Source: Aquabacterium sp.
GTDB lineage: Bacteria; Pseudomonadota; Gammaproteobacteria; Burkholderiales; Burkholderiaceae_C
NCBI RefSeq assembly: GCF_030652515.1
Contig: NZ_JAUSAR010000113.1
Span: 1 to 64,000, forward strand
Length of the DNA: 64,000 nt
Reading direction: 5' to 3'
Under the pieces are notes generated by a model. It ran no database searches and was not told where the DNA came from. It saw only the letters and a program-made list of their open reading frames with translations. This document shows, one piece after another, positions 25,872 to 35,600 of this stretch (the first letter of the stretch is position 1; every line of letters begins with the position of its first letter). Position numbers and translations under genes: made by a program.

Positions 25872-26897
25872 TCAGCGCCAGCCAGCGCGGTCGAACACCT
25901 TCTGAGCCAGCACCGCGTTGGCGCCCAGTTGGCCCACGGGCAGCGCATCAGCTTTGAAAGCGCCCAAGGATTCCAGCGCCGGGTTCTTGACCTTGGCCGA
26001 GCTCACCACGGGCCACTCGTTGTTGCCATCGGCAAAGTAAGCCTGGGCCTCATCGCTGCTCAGGTACTCCAGAAAACGGATGGCCGCGTCGCGGTTCGGT
26101 GCGGTCTTGATCACGCCAGCGCCAGACACGTTGATGTGCGTGCCCCAGGACTTCTGGTTGGGCCAAGCCACGCCCAGCTCCTTGACCACCTGAAGGTCTT
26201 CGGGCTTGCTGGAGCGCATGAGCCGCGCCAGGTAGTAGCTGTTTGAAATGGCCACGCCGCATTCGCCAGACGCCACCGCCTTGATCTGGTCGGTGTCTCC
26301 GCCCTTGGGCGAGCGGGCAAAATTGGCCACCAGGCCCTTGGCCCACGCTTCCGTCTTGGCCTCGCCCAGGTGAGCGATCATGGCGCCCCCGAGCGACAGG
26401 TTGTAGGGATGCGAGCCGGATCGCACGCAAACTTGCCCCTTCAAACGCGGCAAGGCCAAGTCTTCATAGGTCTGAACCATGTCAGCCTTGACGGTGGCCT
26501 TGTTGTAGACAACCAGGCGGGCCCGGGTTGAAAACGCCACCCAGGTGGGCGTGCGCAAAGCGGCTGGGATGCGGGCTTCCAACACCTTGGATTGCCAGGG
26601 TTGAAACAACCCGGCCTTGTCGGCGACTTCAAGGCGCGAAGCGTCCACGGTGATCAGCAGATCGGCCGGGCCATTGGCGCCTTCGTTTTTGATCCGCTCC
26701 AGCAACTCGTCTTCCTTGCCATCCAGGCGGTTGATCTTGATGCCGGTCTGCTTGGTGAAGTTGGCGTACATCGCCTCGTCGGTTTGATAGTGGCGCGCCG
26801 AGTAGATGTTGAGCACGCCGCCCGATTGAGCATGAGCACTGACCAGGGCAGCACCCGCAAGCACGCCGGTTAAAACGGATTTGACGAAGTTATTCAT
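25872..26897 (-). CDS. fbpA: Ferric iron ABC transporter substrate-binding protein
   Basis: 341 residues from ATG 26897 with signal peptide MNNFVKSVLTGVLAGAALVSA (cleavage AHA). Mature part starts GGVLNIYSARHYQTDEAMYANF, the FbpA/IdiA/FutA start with the iron-ligand Tyr region, and later has SNSYYLARLM containing the paired Tyr residues that bind Fe3+. Periplasmic. Preceded by an AT-rich stretch with a Fur-like motif, so probably iron-repressed. Confidence 0.92.
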   Translation of the reverse strand: MNNFVKSVLTGVLAGAALVSAHAQSGGVLNIYSARHYQTDEAMYANFTKQTGIKINRLDGKEDELLERIKNEGANGPADLLITVDASRLEVADKAGLFQPWQSKVLEARIPAALRTPTWVAFSTRARLVVYNKATVKADMVQTYEDLALPRLKGQVCVRSGSHPYNLSLGGAMIAHLGEAKTEAWAKGLVANFARSPKGGDTDQIKAVASGECGVAISNSYYLARLMRSSKPEDLQVVKELGVAWPNQKSWGTHINVSGAGVIKTAPNRDAAIRFLEYLSSDEAQAYFADGNNEWPVVSSAKVKNPALESLGAFKADALPVGQLGANAVLAQKVFDRAGWR

Positions 26898-26943
26898 GAG
26901 CTTTGAGGCCGGTTGGCGTCCAATTTGTTCTTCAAAAATAATA

Positions 26944-26963
26944 ACAGCAATGATTCTTATTTG
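26944..26963. promoter_or_regulatory. Candidate Fur box before fbpA
   Basis: The AT-rich stretch ACAGCAATGATTCTTATTTG resembles Fur sites (the core CAAATAAGAATCATTG on the fbpA strand is typical of AATAAGAATCATT-type half sites). It lies 47-66 bp upstream of fbpA and 41-60 bp upstream of ureE, so a bound repressor could affect both directions. It is a visual match only. Confidence 0.5.
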
Positions 26964-27003
26964 AGGAACATGGGTGTCACGTTTTTTGCTTACCATTGAG
27001 CCC

Positions 27004-27624
27004 ATGCTGACCGTCAACAAACTCCTCCCCCAAGGCCAAGGCCTGGCCAACGCGCTGCTCAAGCGCGCCCACACCGTTGAACTCGACTGGGACGTGCGCC
27101 AGAAAAGCCGCTTCGACGCCACCGACAGCGGCGGCCGCCAACTGGGCATCTTTCTGAGCCGTGGCACCGCCGTGCGGGGTGGCGATGTGCTGGTGGCCGA
27201 AGACGGCTCGCTGATCCGCGTCACCGCCAAACCCCAGCCCGTGCTGGTGATCACGCCCTGCGCCGAACATGGCAAGGCTTTCGACCTGACCCGTGCCGCC
27301 TACCACCTGGGCAACCGCCATGTGCAGATCGAGCTGCAACCTGATCACCTGAAGATCGAACCCGACCACGTGCTGGCCGACATGCTGCGTGCCATGCACT
27401 TGACGGTGGTCGAAGCCCAGGCCGCGTTTGAGCCCGAAGGTGGCGCCTATGCTGCAGGCGGCGCTCATGCACATGCTCATCATGACCATGGCCACGATCA
27501 CCATGACCACGGCCATGCCGCGCCTGCCACACCGGCACGCGGCAAGCCCATCGGCATTGCCGTGACGGCCGCTGCCAAGCCTCATGTGCACGGGCCGGGC
27601 TGCAACCACGGCCACGACCACTGA
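27004..27624 (+). CDS. ureE: Urease accessory protein UreE
   Basis: 206 residues. N-terminal peptide-binding domain (about 1-75) and central metal-binding domain with [13 protein letters not shown], including the conserved metal-site His in GNRH. The tail from about residue 155 is His-rich ([17 protein letters not shown], and a final CNHGHDH), typical of nickel-storing UreE. It hands nickel to UreG/UreF/UreD for urease activation. Chosen ATG 27004 gives the family-like start [13 protein letters not shown]. Overlaps ureF by one base (TGATG). Confidence 0.95.
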   Translation: MLTVNKLLPQGQGLANALLKRAHTVELDWDVRQKSRFDATDSGGRQLGIFLSRGTAVRGGDVLVAEDGSLIRVTAKPQPVLVITPCAEHGKAFDLTRAAYHLGNRHVQIELQPDHLKIEPDHVLADMLRAMHLTVVEAQAAFEPEGGAYAAGGAHAHAHHDHGHDHHDHGHAAPATPARGKPIGIAVTAAAKPHVHGPGCNHGHDH

Positions 27625-28379
27625 TGTCTCGCGTGCTGGGCGCCGCCGTGCCCCTCAGCGCCGCTGCTCGTCTGCAGTTGATGTGGCTGGCTTCACCGGC
27701 TTTGCCGGTGGGGGGCTTCAGCTACTCCGAAGGCCTGGAAGCCGCCGTTGAATCAGGCTTGGTCACCAACGAGGCCACTGCCGGTGCCTGGCTGCGCGAC
27801 CAGCTGTACCTGAGCCTGGCCCGTTCAGACATGGCCGTGGTGGCCAAGGCCCTGCCCGCCTGGCAGCGCCACGACCTGGCCCGCATCACCGAGCTGAACG
27901 ACTGGATCGTGCACACCCGCGAGACCACCGAGTTCAAATTGCAGGCCGAGCAGATGGGCCGCTCGCTGGTGGAATGGGTGCGCAACCGTGGCGCCTCGGT
28001 GGCCCCGAACGACCCACGCCTGGCTCAGTGTGCAGCCTTGAAGCCCGCGCCCACCTGGCCCGTGGCCTTTGCCCTGGCCGTGGCCCAGTGCCTGCCCGAC
28101 AACCCGGCCAGCACCGCGCCGCACGCCAACACGGTGAAAGACACCCTGTTGAGCTTCGCCTTCGGTTGGGCCGAAAACATGGTGCAAGCGGCCATCAAAT
28201 CCGTGCCCCTGGGCCAAAGCGCGGGCCAGCGCATCCTGCAAAGCCTGATCGACGACCTCCCCGCCGCCATTGACCACGCCTGCGCCCTGCCCGACAGCCA
28301 GCGCCAGGCCTTCACGCCCATGCTGGCCATCTTGAGCAGCCAGCACGAAACCCAATACTCACGCCTCTTCCGATCATGA
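27624..28379 (+). CDS. ureF: Urease accessory protein UreF
   Basis: 251 residues. The UreF start [29 protein letters not shown] is unmistakable, followed by [13 protein letters not shown] and a C-terminal [10 protein letters not shown] helix. All-helical cytosolic chaperone that gates UreG GTPase activity in the UreDFG complex. Overlaps ureE by 1 nt and ureG by 4 nt (ATGA), so translation of the three is coupled. Confidence 0.96.
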   Translation: MSRVLGAAVPLSAAARLQLMWLASPALPVGGFSYSEGLEAAVESGLVTNEATAGAWLRDQLYLSLARSDMAVVAKALPAWQRHDLARITELNDWIVHTRETTEFKLQAEQMGRSLVEWVRNRGASVAPNDPRLAQCAALKPAPTWPVAFALAVAQCLPDNPASTAPHANTVKDTLLSFAFGWAENMVQAAIKSVPLGQSAGQRILQSLIDDLPAAIDHACALPDSQRQAFTPMLAILSSQHETQYSRLFRS

Positions 28380-29020
28380 GCAATCTGCACAACATCCCCA
28401 ACCGCACCAAGAAACTGCCCCCCCTGCGCGTCGGCGTGGGCGGCCCGGTCGGCTCCGGCAAGACCACCCTGGTCGAAATGCTCTGCAAAGGCATGCGCGA
28501 CACCTACGACCTGGTCGTCGTCACCAACGACATCTACACCAAGGAAGACCAGCGCCTGCTGACCGTGGCCGGCGCGCTGGAGCCCGACCGCATCATGGGC
28601 GTGGAAACCGGCGGCTGCCCGCACACCGCCATCCGCGAAGACGCCTCCATCAACCTGGAGGCGGTGGACCGCATGCTGGCCAAGTACCCCAATGCCGACA
28701 TCGTGTTCATCGAATCGGGTGGCGACAACCTGGCCGCGACCTTCAGCCCCGAGCTGAGCGACCTGACGATTTACGTGATCGACGTGGCGGCTGGCGAGAA
28801 GATCCCACGCAAGGGCGGGCCCGGCATCACCAAAAGCGATCTGTTCGTGATCAACAAGACCGACCTGGCGCCCCATGTGGGGGCCAATCTGGACGTGATG
28901 GAGGCCGACACGAAGCGCATGCGCCCCACGCGGCCGTTCGTGATGAGCAATCTGAAGACCAAGGCGGGCCTGGACGAGGTGATCGCCTTCATCGAAACCA
29001 AGGGTTTGCTCAAGAGCTGA
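28376..29020 (+). CDS. ureG: Urease accessory GTPase UreG
   Basis: 214 residues. P-loop [16 protein letters not shown], nickel-site [13 protein letters not shown] (Cys-Pro-His), Walker B-like [17 protein letters not shown] and guanine-specificity [10 protein letters not shown]. GTPase that drives nickel insertion into urease with UreD, UreF and UreE. The stop codon abuts the 3' end of tRNA-Arg on the opposite strand, so the ure transcript must run into the tRNA antisense strand unless it stops abruptly. Confidence 0.97.
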   Translation: MSNLHNIPNRTKKLPPLRVGVGGPVGSGKTTLVEMLCKGMRDTYDLVVVTNDIYTKEDQRLLTVAGALEPDRIMGVETGGCPHTAIREDASINLEAVDRMLAKYPNADIVFIESGGDNLAATFSPELSDLTIYVIDVAAGEKIPRKGGPGITKSDLFVINKTDLAPHVGANLDVMEADTKRMRPTRPFVMSNLKTKAGLDEVIAFIETKGLLKS

Positions 29021-29095
29021 TGGTGGCCCCAGCAGGAATCGAACCTGCATCTGCCCCTTAGGAGGGGGCTGTTCTATCCATTGAACCATGGAGCC
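29021..29095 (-). tRNA. tRNA-Arg (anticodon CCU)
   Basis: On the minus strand the 75 nt read as a full cloverleaf: acceptor GGCTCCA pairing with TGGGGCC (one G-U), D-arm GTTC/GAAC, anticodon stem GCCCC/GGGGC with loop CTCCTAA (anticodon CCU, reading AGG), T-loop TTCGAATC, and an encoded CCA at 29023-29021. It lies 20 nt downstream of eutC on the same strand and directly abuts ureG. Confidence 0.95.
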
Positions 29096-29115
29096 AGACC
29101 GGACGTGATTGTGCC

Positions 29116-29925
29116 TCAGGTCTGGCTTGCTTTTGGAATGAGGCTTGGGGCGTCGCCTTCGTCTTTCAAGGCCACGCCCGACAGGCGCAAGCGCCGCGAT
29201 TCGCGCAACAGTTGCAGCAGTTTGCCCGCGGCCTGGTCGCAGGGCAGCCCTTCCGGACGCACGTTCGAGATGCAATTGCGATTGGCATCGGTCAAGCCCA
29301 TGCGCGGCATCCAGGTGAGGTACAGGCCCATGCTGTCGGGTGAGCTCAGGCCCGGGCGCTCGCCAATCAGGATGACCGCCAGGCGTGCATCCAGCAGCTC
29401 GCCCACTTCGTCTTGAACGGCGACCCGGCCCTGCTCAACGATGGTCAATGGTGCGATCGCCCACCCTTCGGCCCGCAAAACAGGCAGCACGTTTTGCAGC
29501 AAAGACGGTGCATGCTTGCCCACGGCCACGGCCGACAAACCGTCTGCGACCACGAAGGCGATGTCGTGCTGGCGGGCGTCTGCTTCTGATGACCCAAAAG
29601 CAAGGCCAGCCACCCTGCTCAGCAAGGCCTGGCGCGATGGCGCATCCAACCTTCGCCCCAGGTCAGGCCGCTTCAGATACGTGTCCCTGTCGATGGCGGC
29701 GCTGTGCAAGACCAGCGTTTCCTGGCCCAGTGCTGTCAACGCGGCTTGAAGCGCTGTCACGTCCAGCGCCAGGTGCACGGCATCGCGCGCCTTCGCGTGC
29801 GCCAGTTGAAACGCCAGGTGCGGCTCGGTCGGCAAACTCACACCGGATCGGCCCAGGGCGATGCGCGCCTGCGTGAACTGGCGCAGCGCCAGCCAGGGGT
29901 TGGTGGTGACGGGGGACTGGCTCAT
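29116..29925 (-). CDS. eutC: Ethanolamine ammonia-lyase small subunit
   Basis: 269 residues from ATG 29925, which overlaps the eutB stop by four bases. EutC landmarks: PWLALRQFTQARIALGRSG, PTEPHLAFQLAHAKARDAVH, the IAFVVADGLSAVAV strand, LIGERPGLSSPDSMGLYLTW, and the Cys-containing RNCISNVRPEGL. With EutB it forms the adenosylcobalamin enzyme that splits ethanolamine into acetaldehyde and ammonia. No other eut or microcompartment genes are present, so this is the short, non-compartment form of the pathway. Confidence 0.94.
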   Translation of the reverse strand: MSQSPVTTNPWLALRQFTQARIALGRSGVSLPTEPHLAFQLAHAKARDAVHLALDVTALQAALTALGQETLVLHSAAIDRDTYLKRPDLGRRLDAPSRQALLSRVAGLAFGSSEADARQHDIAFVVADGLSAVAVGKHAPSLLQNVLPVLRAEGWAIAPLTIVEQGRVAVQDEVGELLDARLAVILIGERPGLSSPDSMGLYLTWMPRMGLTDANRNCISNVRPEGLPCDQAAGKLLQLLRESRRLRLSGVALKDEGDAPSLIPKASQT

Positions 29926-31283
29926 GGCGCACCCAGCAAGGCATGCTGAAAACCAGGCGGCAAGCCATCCAGCAGCCGAAACCCCGCGCCCTCGCCTTGC
30001 ATGATCTGCATCCTTTGCAGCCACGCCTCGAACTCGGGCGCCGCCCGCAGTCCCAGCACCCGTCGCACATACAGCGCATCGTGGAACGAGGTGCTCTGGT
30101 AGTTGAGCATGATGTCGTCCGAGCCGGGCACGCCCATCACGAAGGTGCAGCCCGCCGTGGCCAGCACCGTGAGCAGCACGTCCATGTCATCCTGGTCGGC
30201 TTCGGCGTGGTTGGTATAGCAAACGTCGCAGCCCATGGGCAAGCCCAACAGCTTGCCGCAAAAATGGTCTTCCAAGCCTGCACGGATGATCTGCTTGCCG
30301 TCGTACAGATACTCGGGCCCAATGAAGCCGACCACGGTGTTCACCAGCAGCGGCTTGAAATGCCGCGCCACCGCATAGGCCCGCGCCTCGCAAGTTTGCT
30401 GGTCCACGCCGTGGTGGGCATTGGCCGACAAGGCACTGCCCTGTCCCGTTTCGAAATACATGACGTTGTCGCCCACCGTGCCGCGCTTCAAGGACAAAGC
30501 CGCCTCGCGCGCCTGCCCCAGCAAGGACAGGTCGATGCCAAAGCTGCGGTTGGTGGCTTCGGTGCCACCAATGGACTGGAACACCAGGTCCACCGGCGCA
30601 CCACGCGCCACCGCGGCCAGGGTGTTGGTGACGTGCGTGAGCACGCAGGACTGGGTCGGGATGGCGTATTGCTCGATCAGCTCGGCCATCATCGTCACCA
30701 GCTTGATGACTTGCGGGACGTTGTCGGTGGCGGGGTTGATGCCGATGACCGCATCGCCGCTGCCATACAGCAAGCCATCGATCAGGCTGGCCGCGATGCC
30801 GCTGGCGTCGTCGGTGGGGTGATTGGGCTGCAGGCGGGTGGACAGCCGCCCCTTCAAACCAAGGGTGTTGCGGAAAGCGGTGAGCACCCGGCATTTTTGA
30901 CCGACCAGGATCAGGTCCTGGTTGCGCATGATCTTGCAAACGGCAGCGGCCATTTCGGGCGTGATGCCCGGCGCCACGGCGGCCAAGGTGTCACTGTCGG
31001 TGTCGTCTCGCAACAGCCAGTTTCTGAAATCCCCCACTGTGAAGTGCGCAATGGGTGCAAAGGCCTGCGCGTCGTGGGTGTCGATGATCAGGCGCGTGAC
31101 CTCGTCCTCTTCATAGGGGATCAGCGCGTCGTTCAAGAAGGTGCGCAGGGGCAGATCGGCCAGGGCCATCTGGGCCACCACCCGCTCTTGGGCGGTTTGC
31201 GCGGCAATGCCCGCCAGCAGGTCGCCCGATCGCGCGGGCGTGGCCTTGGCCAACAGGTCTTTCAAATCACGGAATGCGGGCAT
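29922..31283 (-). CDS. eutB: Ethanolamine ammonia-lyase heavy chain
   Basis: 453 residues from ATG 31283 (an in-frame ATG at 31295 would add four). EutB signatures: FRDLKDLLAKATPARSGD, GRLSTRLQPNHPTDD, DGLLYGSGDAVIGINPATDN (substrate site), QSIGGTEATNRSFGIDLSLL, and GLPMGCDVCYTNHAEADQDDM near the barrel end. Catalytic (beta/alpha)8 subunit that binds ethanolamine and cobalamin. Translationally coupled to eutC. Source of ammonia and acetaldehyde; fits the nitrogen-scavenging neighbourhood. Confidence 0.95.
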   Translation of the reverse strand: MPAFRDLKDLLAKATPARSGDLLAGIAAQTAQERVVAQMALADLPLRTFLNDALIPYEEDEVTRLIIDTHDAQAFAPIAHFTVGDFRNWLLRDDTDSDTLAAVAPGITPEMAAAVCKIMRNQDLILVGQKCRVLTAFRNTLGLKGRLSTRLQPNHPTDDASGIAASLIDGLLYGSGDAVIGINPATDNVPQVIKLVTMMAELIEQYAIPTQSCVLTHVTNTLAAVARGAPVDLVFQSIGGTEATNRSFGIDLSLLGQAREAALSLKRGTVGDNVMYFETGQGSALSANAHHGVDQQTCEARAYAVARHFKPLLVNTVVGFIGPEYLYDGKQIIRAGLEDHFCGKLLGLPMGCDVCYTNHAEADQDDMDVLLTVLATAGCTFVMGVPGSDDIMLNYQSTSFHDALYVRRVLGLRAAPEFEAWLQRMQIMQGEGAGFRLLDGLPPGFQHALLGAP

Positions 31284-31338
31284 GGCGGGACACATTCAGT
31301 CCAGACCAACGCAGTCTGCCTGATTTTGACGATGGGGG

Positions 31339-31354
31339 TGGCACCCGCATTGCT
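31339..31354 (+). promoter_or_regulatory. Sigma-54-type promoter element
   Basis: TGGCAC-CCGCA-TTGCT matches the -24/-12 consensus (TGGCAC-N5-TTGCW) with the invariant GG and GC exactly 10 bases apart. It points at the antiporter gene and lies in the divergent eutB-antiporter gap. A start of transcription about 12 bases on (near 31366) would exclude the GTG at 31360 as translation start and favour the ATG at 31393. No enhancer-binding site was recognised nearby. Confidence 0.5.
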
Positions 31355-31392
31355 GGTCAGTGGATCAAGCGCTTTTTGTCAGTCTGTTCCAC

Positions 31393-32649
31393 ATGCACAT
31401 AGCCTGGTTTGTGCTGGTGGGGGCCATGCTGATCGCGATGGCGTTTTCCAGCCATCTGGTCAAGCGGTTGCCCTTGTCACCCGCCATCCTTTACCTTGGC
31501 GTCGGCGCCCTGATCGGGCCGCTGGGCGCCAGCATGCTGGACCTGTCACCCCAGGACAGCATGCCCTGGCTGGAGTTGCTCACGGAAGTGGCGGTATTGA
31601 TCACCCTGTTCACGGTGGGCATGCGTTTGCGCGTGCCGTTCTCTCTGGTGGCATGGGCCGTGCCGCTGCGGCTGGCCACGGCGGGCATGGTGGTCACCAC
31701 GGCCTGCATTGCCTTGATCGGGTGGCTGTTGATGGACCTGTCCTGGCCCGCCCTGCTGCTGCTGGGCGCCATCTTGTCGCCCACCGATCCGGTGCTGGCC
31801 TCTGAGGTGCAGATCCGCCACCCCGATGACCGGGACGGTTTGCGCTTCTCGCTGACCGCTGAAGGGGGGCTGAACGATGGCATGGCCTTTCCGGGGGTGA
31901 TGCTGGCGTTGGGCTTGATGGGCCTGCATGAGATCGGTGACCTGGGCTGGCGGTGGCTGGCCATCGATGTGGTCTGGGCCGCGTCTTGCGGCCTCTTGCT
32001 GGGCTGGTTGTGCGGCTACGCCGTGGGGCGATCGGTGCACGCCTTGCGGCAAAGCGGGCAACCGCTGGAGGCCGAAGAGTTCCTGACCTTTGGGGTGATT
32101 GCCCTGGTCTATGGGGCCGCGCTGCTGGTCCACGCCTATGGCTTCCTGGCCGTGTTTGCAGCAGGTGCCGCGCTGGCCCATTGCGAACGCTCTTTGCGGG
32201 CCGACAAAGCACCCCATCCCGACGGAGCGCACTCGTCTCGATTGATCCACTTCAGCGCACAGAGCGAGCACCTCGCCGAGGTGGCGATCGTGCTCGTCAT
32301 CGGGGCCTCGCTGGCCTCGGTCGATTGGGACTGGGCCACCGTGGTGTTTGCCCTGTTGGTGATGGTGGTGGCGCGGCCCGTGTCGGTGCTGGCCACCGTG
32401 CCTGTGCGCCTGATGGCCCAGCCCCAGCGCCGCCTGGTGGCCTGGTTCGGCATCCGGGGCGTGGGGTCGGTGTACTACCTGGCCTATGCCATCAACCATG
32501 GCATCGATGGCACGGTGGCGCGCACCTTGACCAGCGCGGTCATGATCACGATCTTCATTTCCATCCTGGCCCATGGCATCTCGGCCACCCCCCTGATGGA
32601 ACGCTACATGAAGCTGAAGAAGCGTCAGCCCCGCCCCAAACGCGCCTGA
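31393..32649 (+). CDS. Cation:proton antiporter (CPA family)
   Basis: 418 residues from ATG 31393, which gives the common family start MHIAWFVLVGAMLIAMAF; a GTG at 31360 would add 11. About 12 membrane spans. The CPA transport core is visible as LLLGAILSPTDPVLASEVQI and, later, EGGLNDGMAFPGVMLALG, with FGIRGVGSVYYLAYA near the C-terminus. Likely exchanges Na+ or K+ for H+ at the inner membrane. Ion specificity cannot be read from sequence. Convergent with the penicillin-binding protein gene. Confidence 0.88.
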   Translation: MHIAWFVLVGAMLIAMAFSSHLVKRLPLSPAILYLGVGALIGPLGASMLDLSPQDSMPWLELLTEVAVLITLFTVGMRLRVPFSLVAWAVPLRLATAGMVVTTACIALIGWLLMDLSWPALLLLGAILSPTDPVLASEVQIRHPDDRDGLRFSLTAEGGLNDGMAFPGVMLALGLMGLHEIGDLGWRWLAIDVVWAASCGLLLGWLCGYAVGRSVHALRQSGQPLEAEEFLTFGVIALVYGAALLVHAYGFLAVFAAGAALAHCERSLRADKAPHPDGAHSSRLIHFSAQSEHLAEVAIVLVIGASLASVDWDWATVVFALLVMVVARPVSVLATVPVRLMAQPQRRLVAWFGIRGVGSVYYLAYAINHGIDGTVARTLTSAVMITIFISILAHGISATPLMERYMKLKKRQPRPKRA

Positions 32650-32664
32650 GCCCCGACTGGACTG

Positions 32665-35600
32665 TCAGCGCTTGGCCGCCACCAAAGGCTCTTTCTTGCG
32701 ACAACTGCCCGGGCCGTCAGGTGCTTTTTCCTGCACCAAGGGCATCAGGGCCGGTGCCAGCGACTTGAGCACTTGGGTCGACAGGGCACTGGTGAAGGTG
32801 TACTTGGCCGCGTAGGGCTCGTGCACATAGGCGGTCAATGTGCCAAAGAAGCGATCGCCAATCAGGAAAACGAAGGTGGCCGACCGGTTGACCACGCGCG
32901 ATGAGATGAGTCCGCCGCCCGGGCCATGAACGTCAAAGCGGTGGTCGCCCGTGCCGGTTTTGCCACCCACGTCAATCACGCTGCCGTCAGGGCGGACAAA
33001 GGCCCCCTTCAAGCGCCTGGCCGTGCCACCATCAACGACGGCAAGCACGGTACTGCGTACCACATCAGCCACTTCTTCCGGCAAAACGCGCTCGGCCTTG
33101 GCAGTGGTCTGCTCAAGCCGGGTCTCGAACGGTGTGCCCGATGCAAAATTCAGGCGTTGCAGCTTGCTGACCGGCATGCGCATGCCCTTGTTGACGATGA
33201 TGCCCATCAACTCGGCCAAGGCCGCGGGCCGATCACCGGAGGCGCCCAGGGCCGTGGCATAGGACGGGGTCAGCGTGGCGAACGGGTAGCCCAGGCGACG
33301 CCAGTCGCGGTTGATCTCGGCAAAGGTGTCCCGCTCCAGCAGGTTGCGGATGCGCGAGTCCTGGGCGGTCTTGTGGCGGGTTTTGAAGAGCCAGCCGTAG
33401 ACCGCCTGGCGCTGGTCGCGGCTGGCCGCCATCACCTCGGTCAGGCTGGCTTTGGGGTGGGCCTTCAGGTGGCCGACCAGCCAGAGGTCGAGCGGGTGAA
33501 CGCGGGCGATGTAGCCACGGTCGGCCAACGAGAACTTGTCAGGCGCGTAGTCGTCGTACAGGCGCTGCAGCTTGGCCTCGCTCAATTCCTTCTGAGGCAA
33601 CTGCTCGTTCATGAAGGCAGTGAACTCGGCCAAAGAGGCCTGGGGATCCATGCTGCGGAACATCACCGCCAGGCGCGAGGGCGCGGACTTGGCACGCTTG
33701 ATCAACTGGTCGCGGGCCTCTTCAGGGGGCTTGCCTTTGTATTTCTTGTAGAAACGGCGCAGGAACTCACGGCCTTCGCTGTCAGCAAAACGGGCCAGGT
33801 ACTCCTGGCGACGAGGGTCGTCCGAGTCTTCCAGCAAGTCGTTGTCTGACTTGCTGTTGTTGGCCATGTAGGCATACACCACATCGCGCATGAGGCGAAC
33901 GAACACCAGGTTCACCGACTTCTGGAAAGCCGTGCGCAAGTCCATGACCCCGCCGTCTTCCTCGGATTCGAAGTTGTTGAAGTGGTGCGCGCCACCGCCC
34001 GTGTAAAAGGTCTCGCCCGAGTTGGCCGAGTACTTGCGGTCCATGGCGGCCTCCAGCATGGTCTTGAGGCCCTTGTCCTTGGCATCGAGCAGGTAGTCAC
34101 GCGCCCAGCGGCGCAGCACATCCCGGCGCTGCACGGGCACGGCGGTGAGGTCTTCTTCGCTCATGGGGCTGAACTGCCCGTGCAGGTCGGCAATGACCTT
34201 GAGGTAGGAGATCAGTGTGCGCAGCTTGGCGGTGGAACCCAGATCGAGTTTGGCGCCTTCGTTGATGTCGAAAGGCTGGTCCAGGTTGTCGCTCTGCACG
34301 CGCAGCAGGTTGGCCTGGCCGCTGCGTTCGAACAGCGTGAAGCTCAAAGTCAGCTTGCTGGGGTCATCGCCTTCCTTCAGCATGTGATAACCATACAGGC
34401 CGTGGGTCTTGGCCATTTTGGGGTCTTTGAGGTCGCTGAGCAGGCGGGTGGCTGTGCGCTGCAGATCGCCATCCAGGGTGCTGTTGGTCTTCAGGTCCAG
34501 ACGATCCAGGTCGTACAGACGCGGCACCTTCAGCATGGTGGACAGGGTGGAACGCATGGCCGTGATGGCCTTGCGGTCCACGAAGGACACCGGCCGCTCG
34601 GTGGGTTGCACCGGGTGAAGCTTGAGCTTGATGGGCAAGGCGGCATCGCGCAGAGAGATGGGGATCAGGTTGACGCTGGCCAGCAGGCGCAGGTGGCTGT
34701 CGGTCAGCCTTTGCAGGTCTTCATGGCCATCCACCAGGTAATGAGAAGGACGGCGCTGGGCGATGAACAGCGACAGCACCTGCTTGTAGGCCTTGGCCTG
34801 CCGCTCCAGTTCAGGGCCCGGGGCAGCCGGCGATTTCACGGCCGCGTGCAGCAAGGCATTGACCTCGGCGAAATCGCGGCCGTACCAGGCCCAAAGGCCA
34901 TCGCCCACGCCGTGGACTTCACCCACGCCCGGCTTGGCAGACAGGGGCACGGAATTGACGTAGTCGAGGACGATGCGGCGGCGCGCGCCACGGGTGTCCT
35001 CGCCGTCCAGGTAGGCGCGCACCGAGGCGGAGGCCACCTGGCGCAGCTTTTCCTTCATGGACGAGGTGCGGCCATCGGGCGAATGCCGGTACTTTTCGAT
35101 TTGCGTGGCCAAGGTGCTGCCGCCAGCCGAGGCTTGCGAATCGCTGACGTGCCGGGCCACTTGCGTGATCACCGCTTTGCCCAAACGGCTCCACTCGATG
35201 GCCGGGTTGTGCGTGGGGTAGGTGGCGTCGAGCAATTCGCGGTTTTCGATGAACAGCAGCGCATCAACCAGGGGATCAGGGATCGCCTCGAAGCGCGGGT
35301 AGACCCGCTCTGGAAACCGCACCGCGTACATGGCCTGGCCACTGCAATCCAGGATCTGCAGCCCCGCCTGAGATGTCTCGTGGTAGGCCGTGAAGATGCC
35401 TTTGTTGGTCACGCGCAGCAGGTCGTCGGACATGCGCGCCTGGGCGCTGACCTGGTAGCCCTGCACCCCCAATCGCTTGACGAAATCAGGAATGTGGCTG
35501 TAGCCCAGCCGGTCGTCATAAGGCCCGGGCTGGGGGAAACTGAGGGCGGTGCTGGGCCCGGGCTCGACTTTGTAGGTCAAGCCCTGGGCCAGGCCGCTCA

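Noticed and set aside
29021-29095. Genomic island boundary at tRNA-Arg
   Set aside because: No integrase, transposase or repeated tRNA 3' end was seen on either side; neighbours have ordinary metabolic genes.
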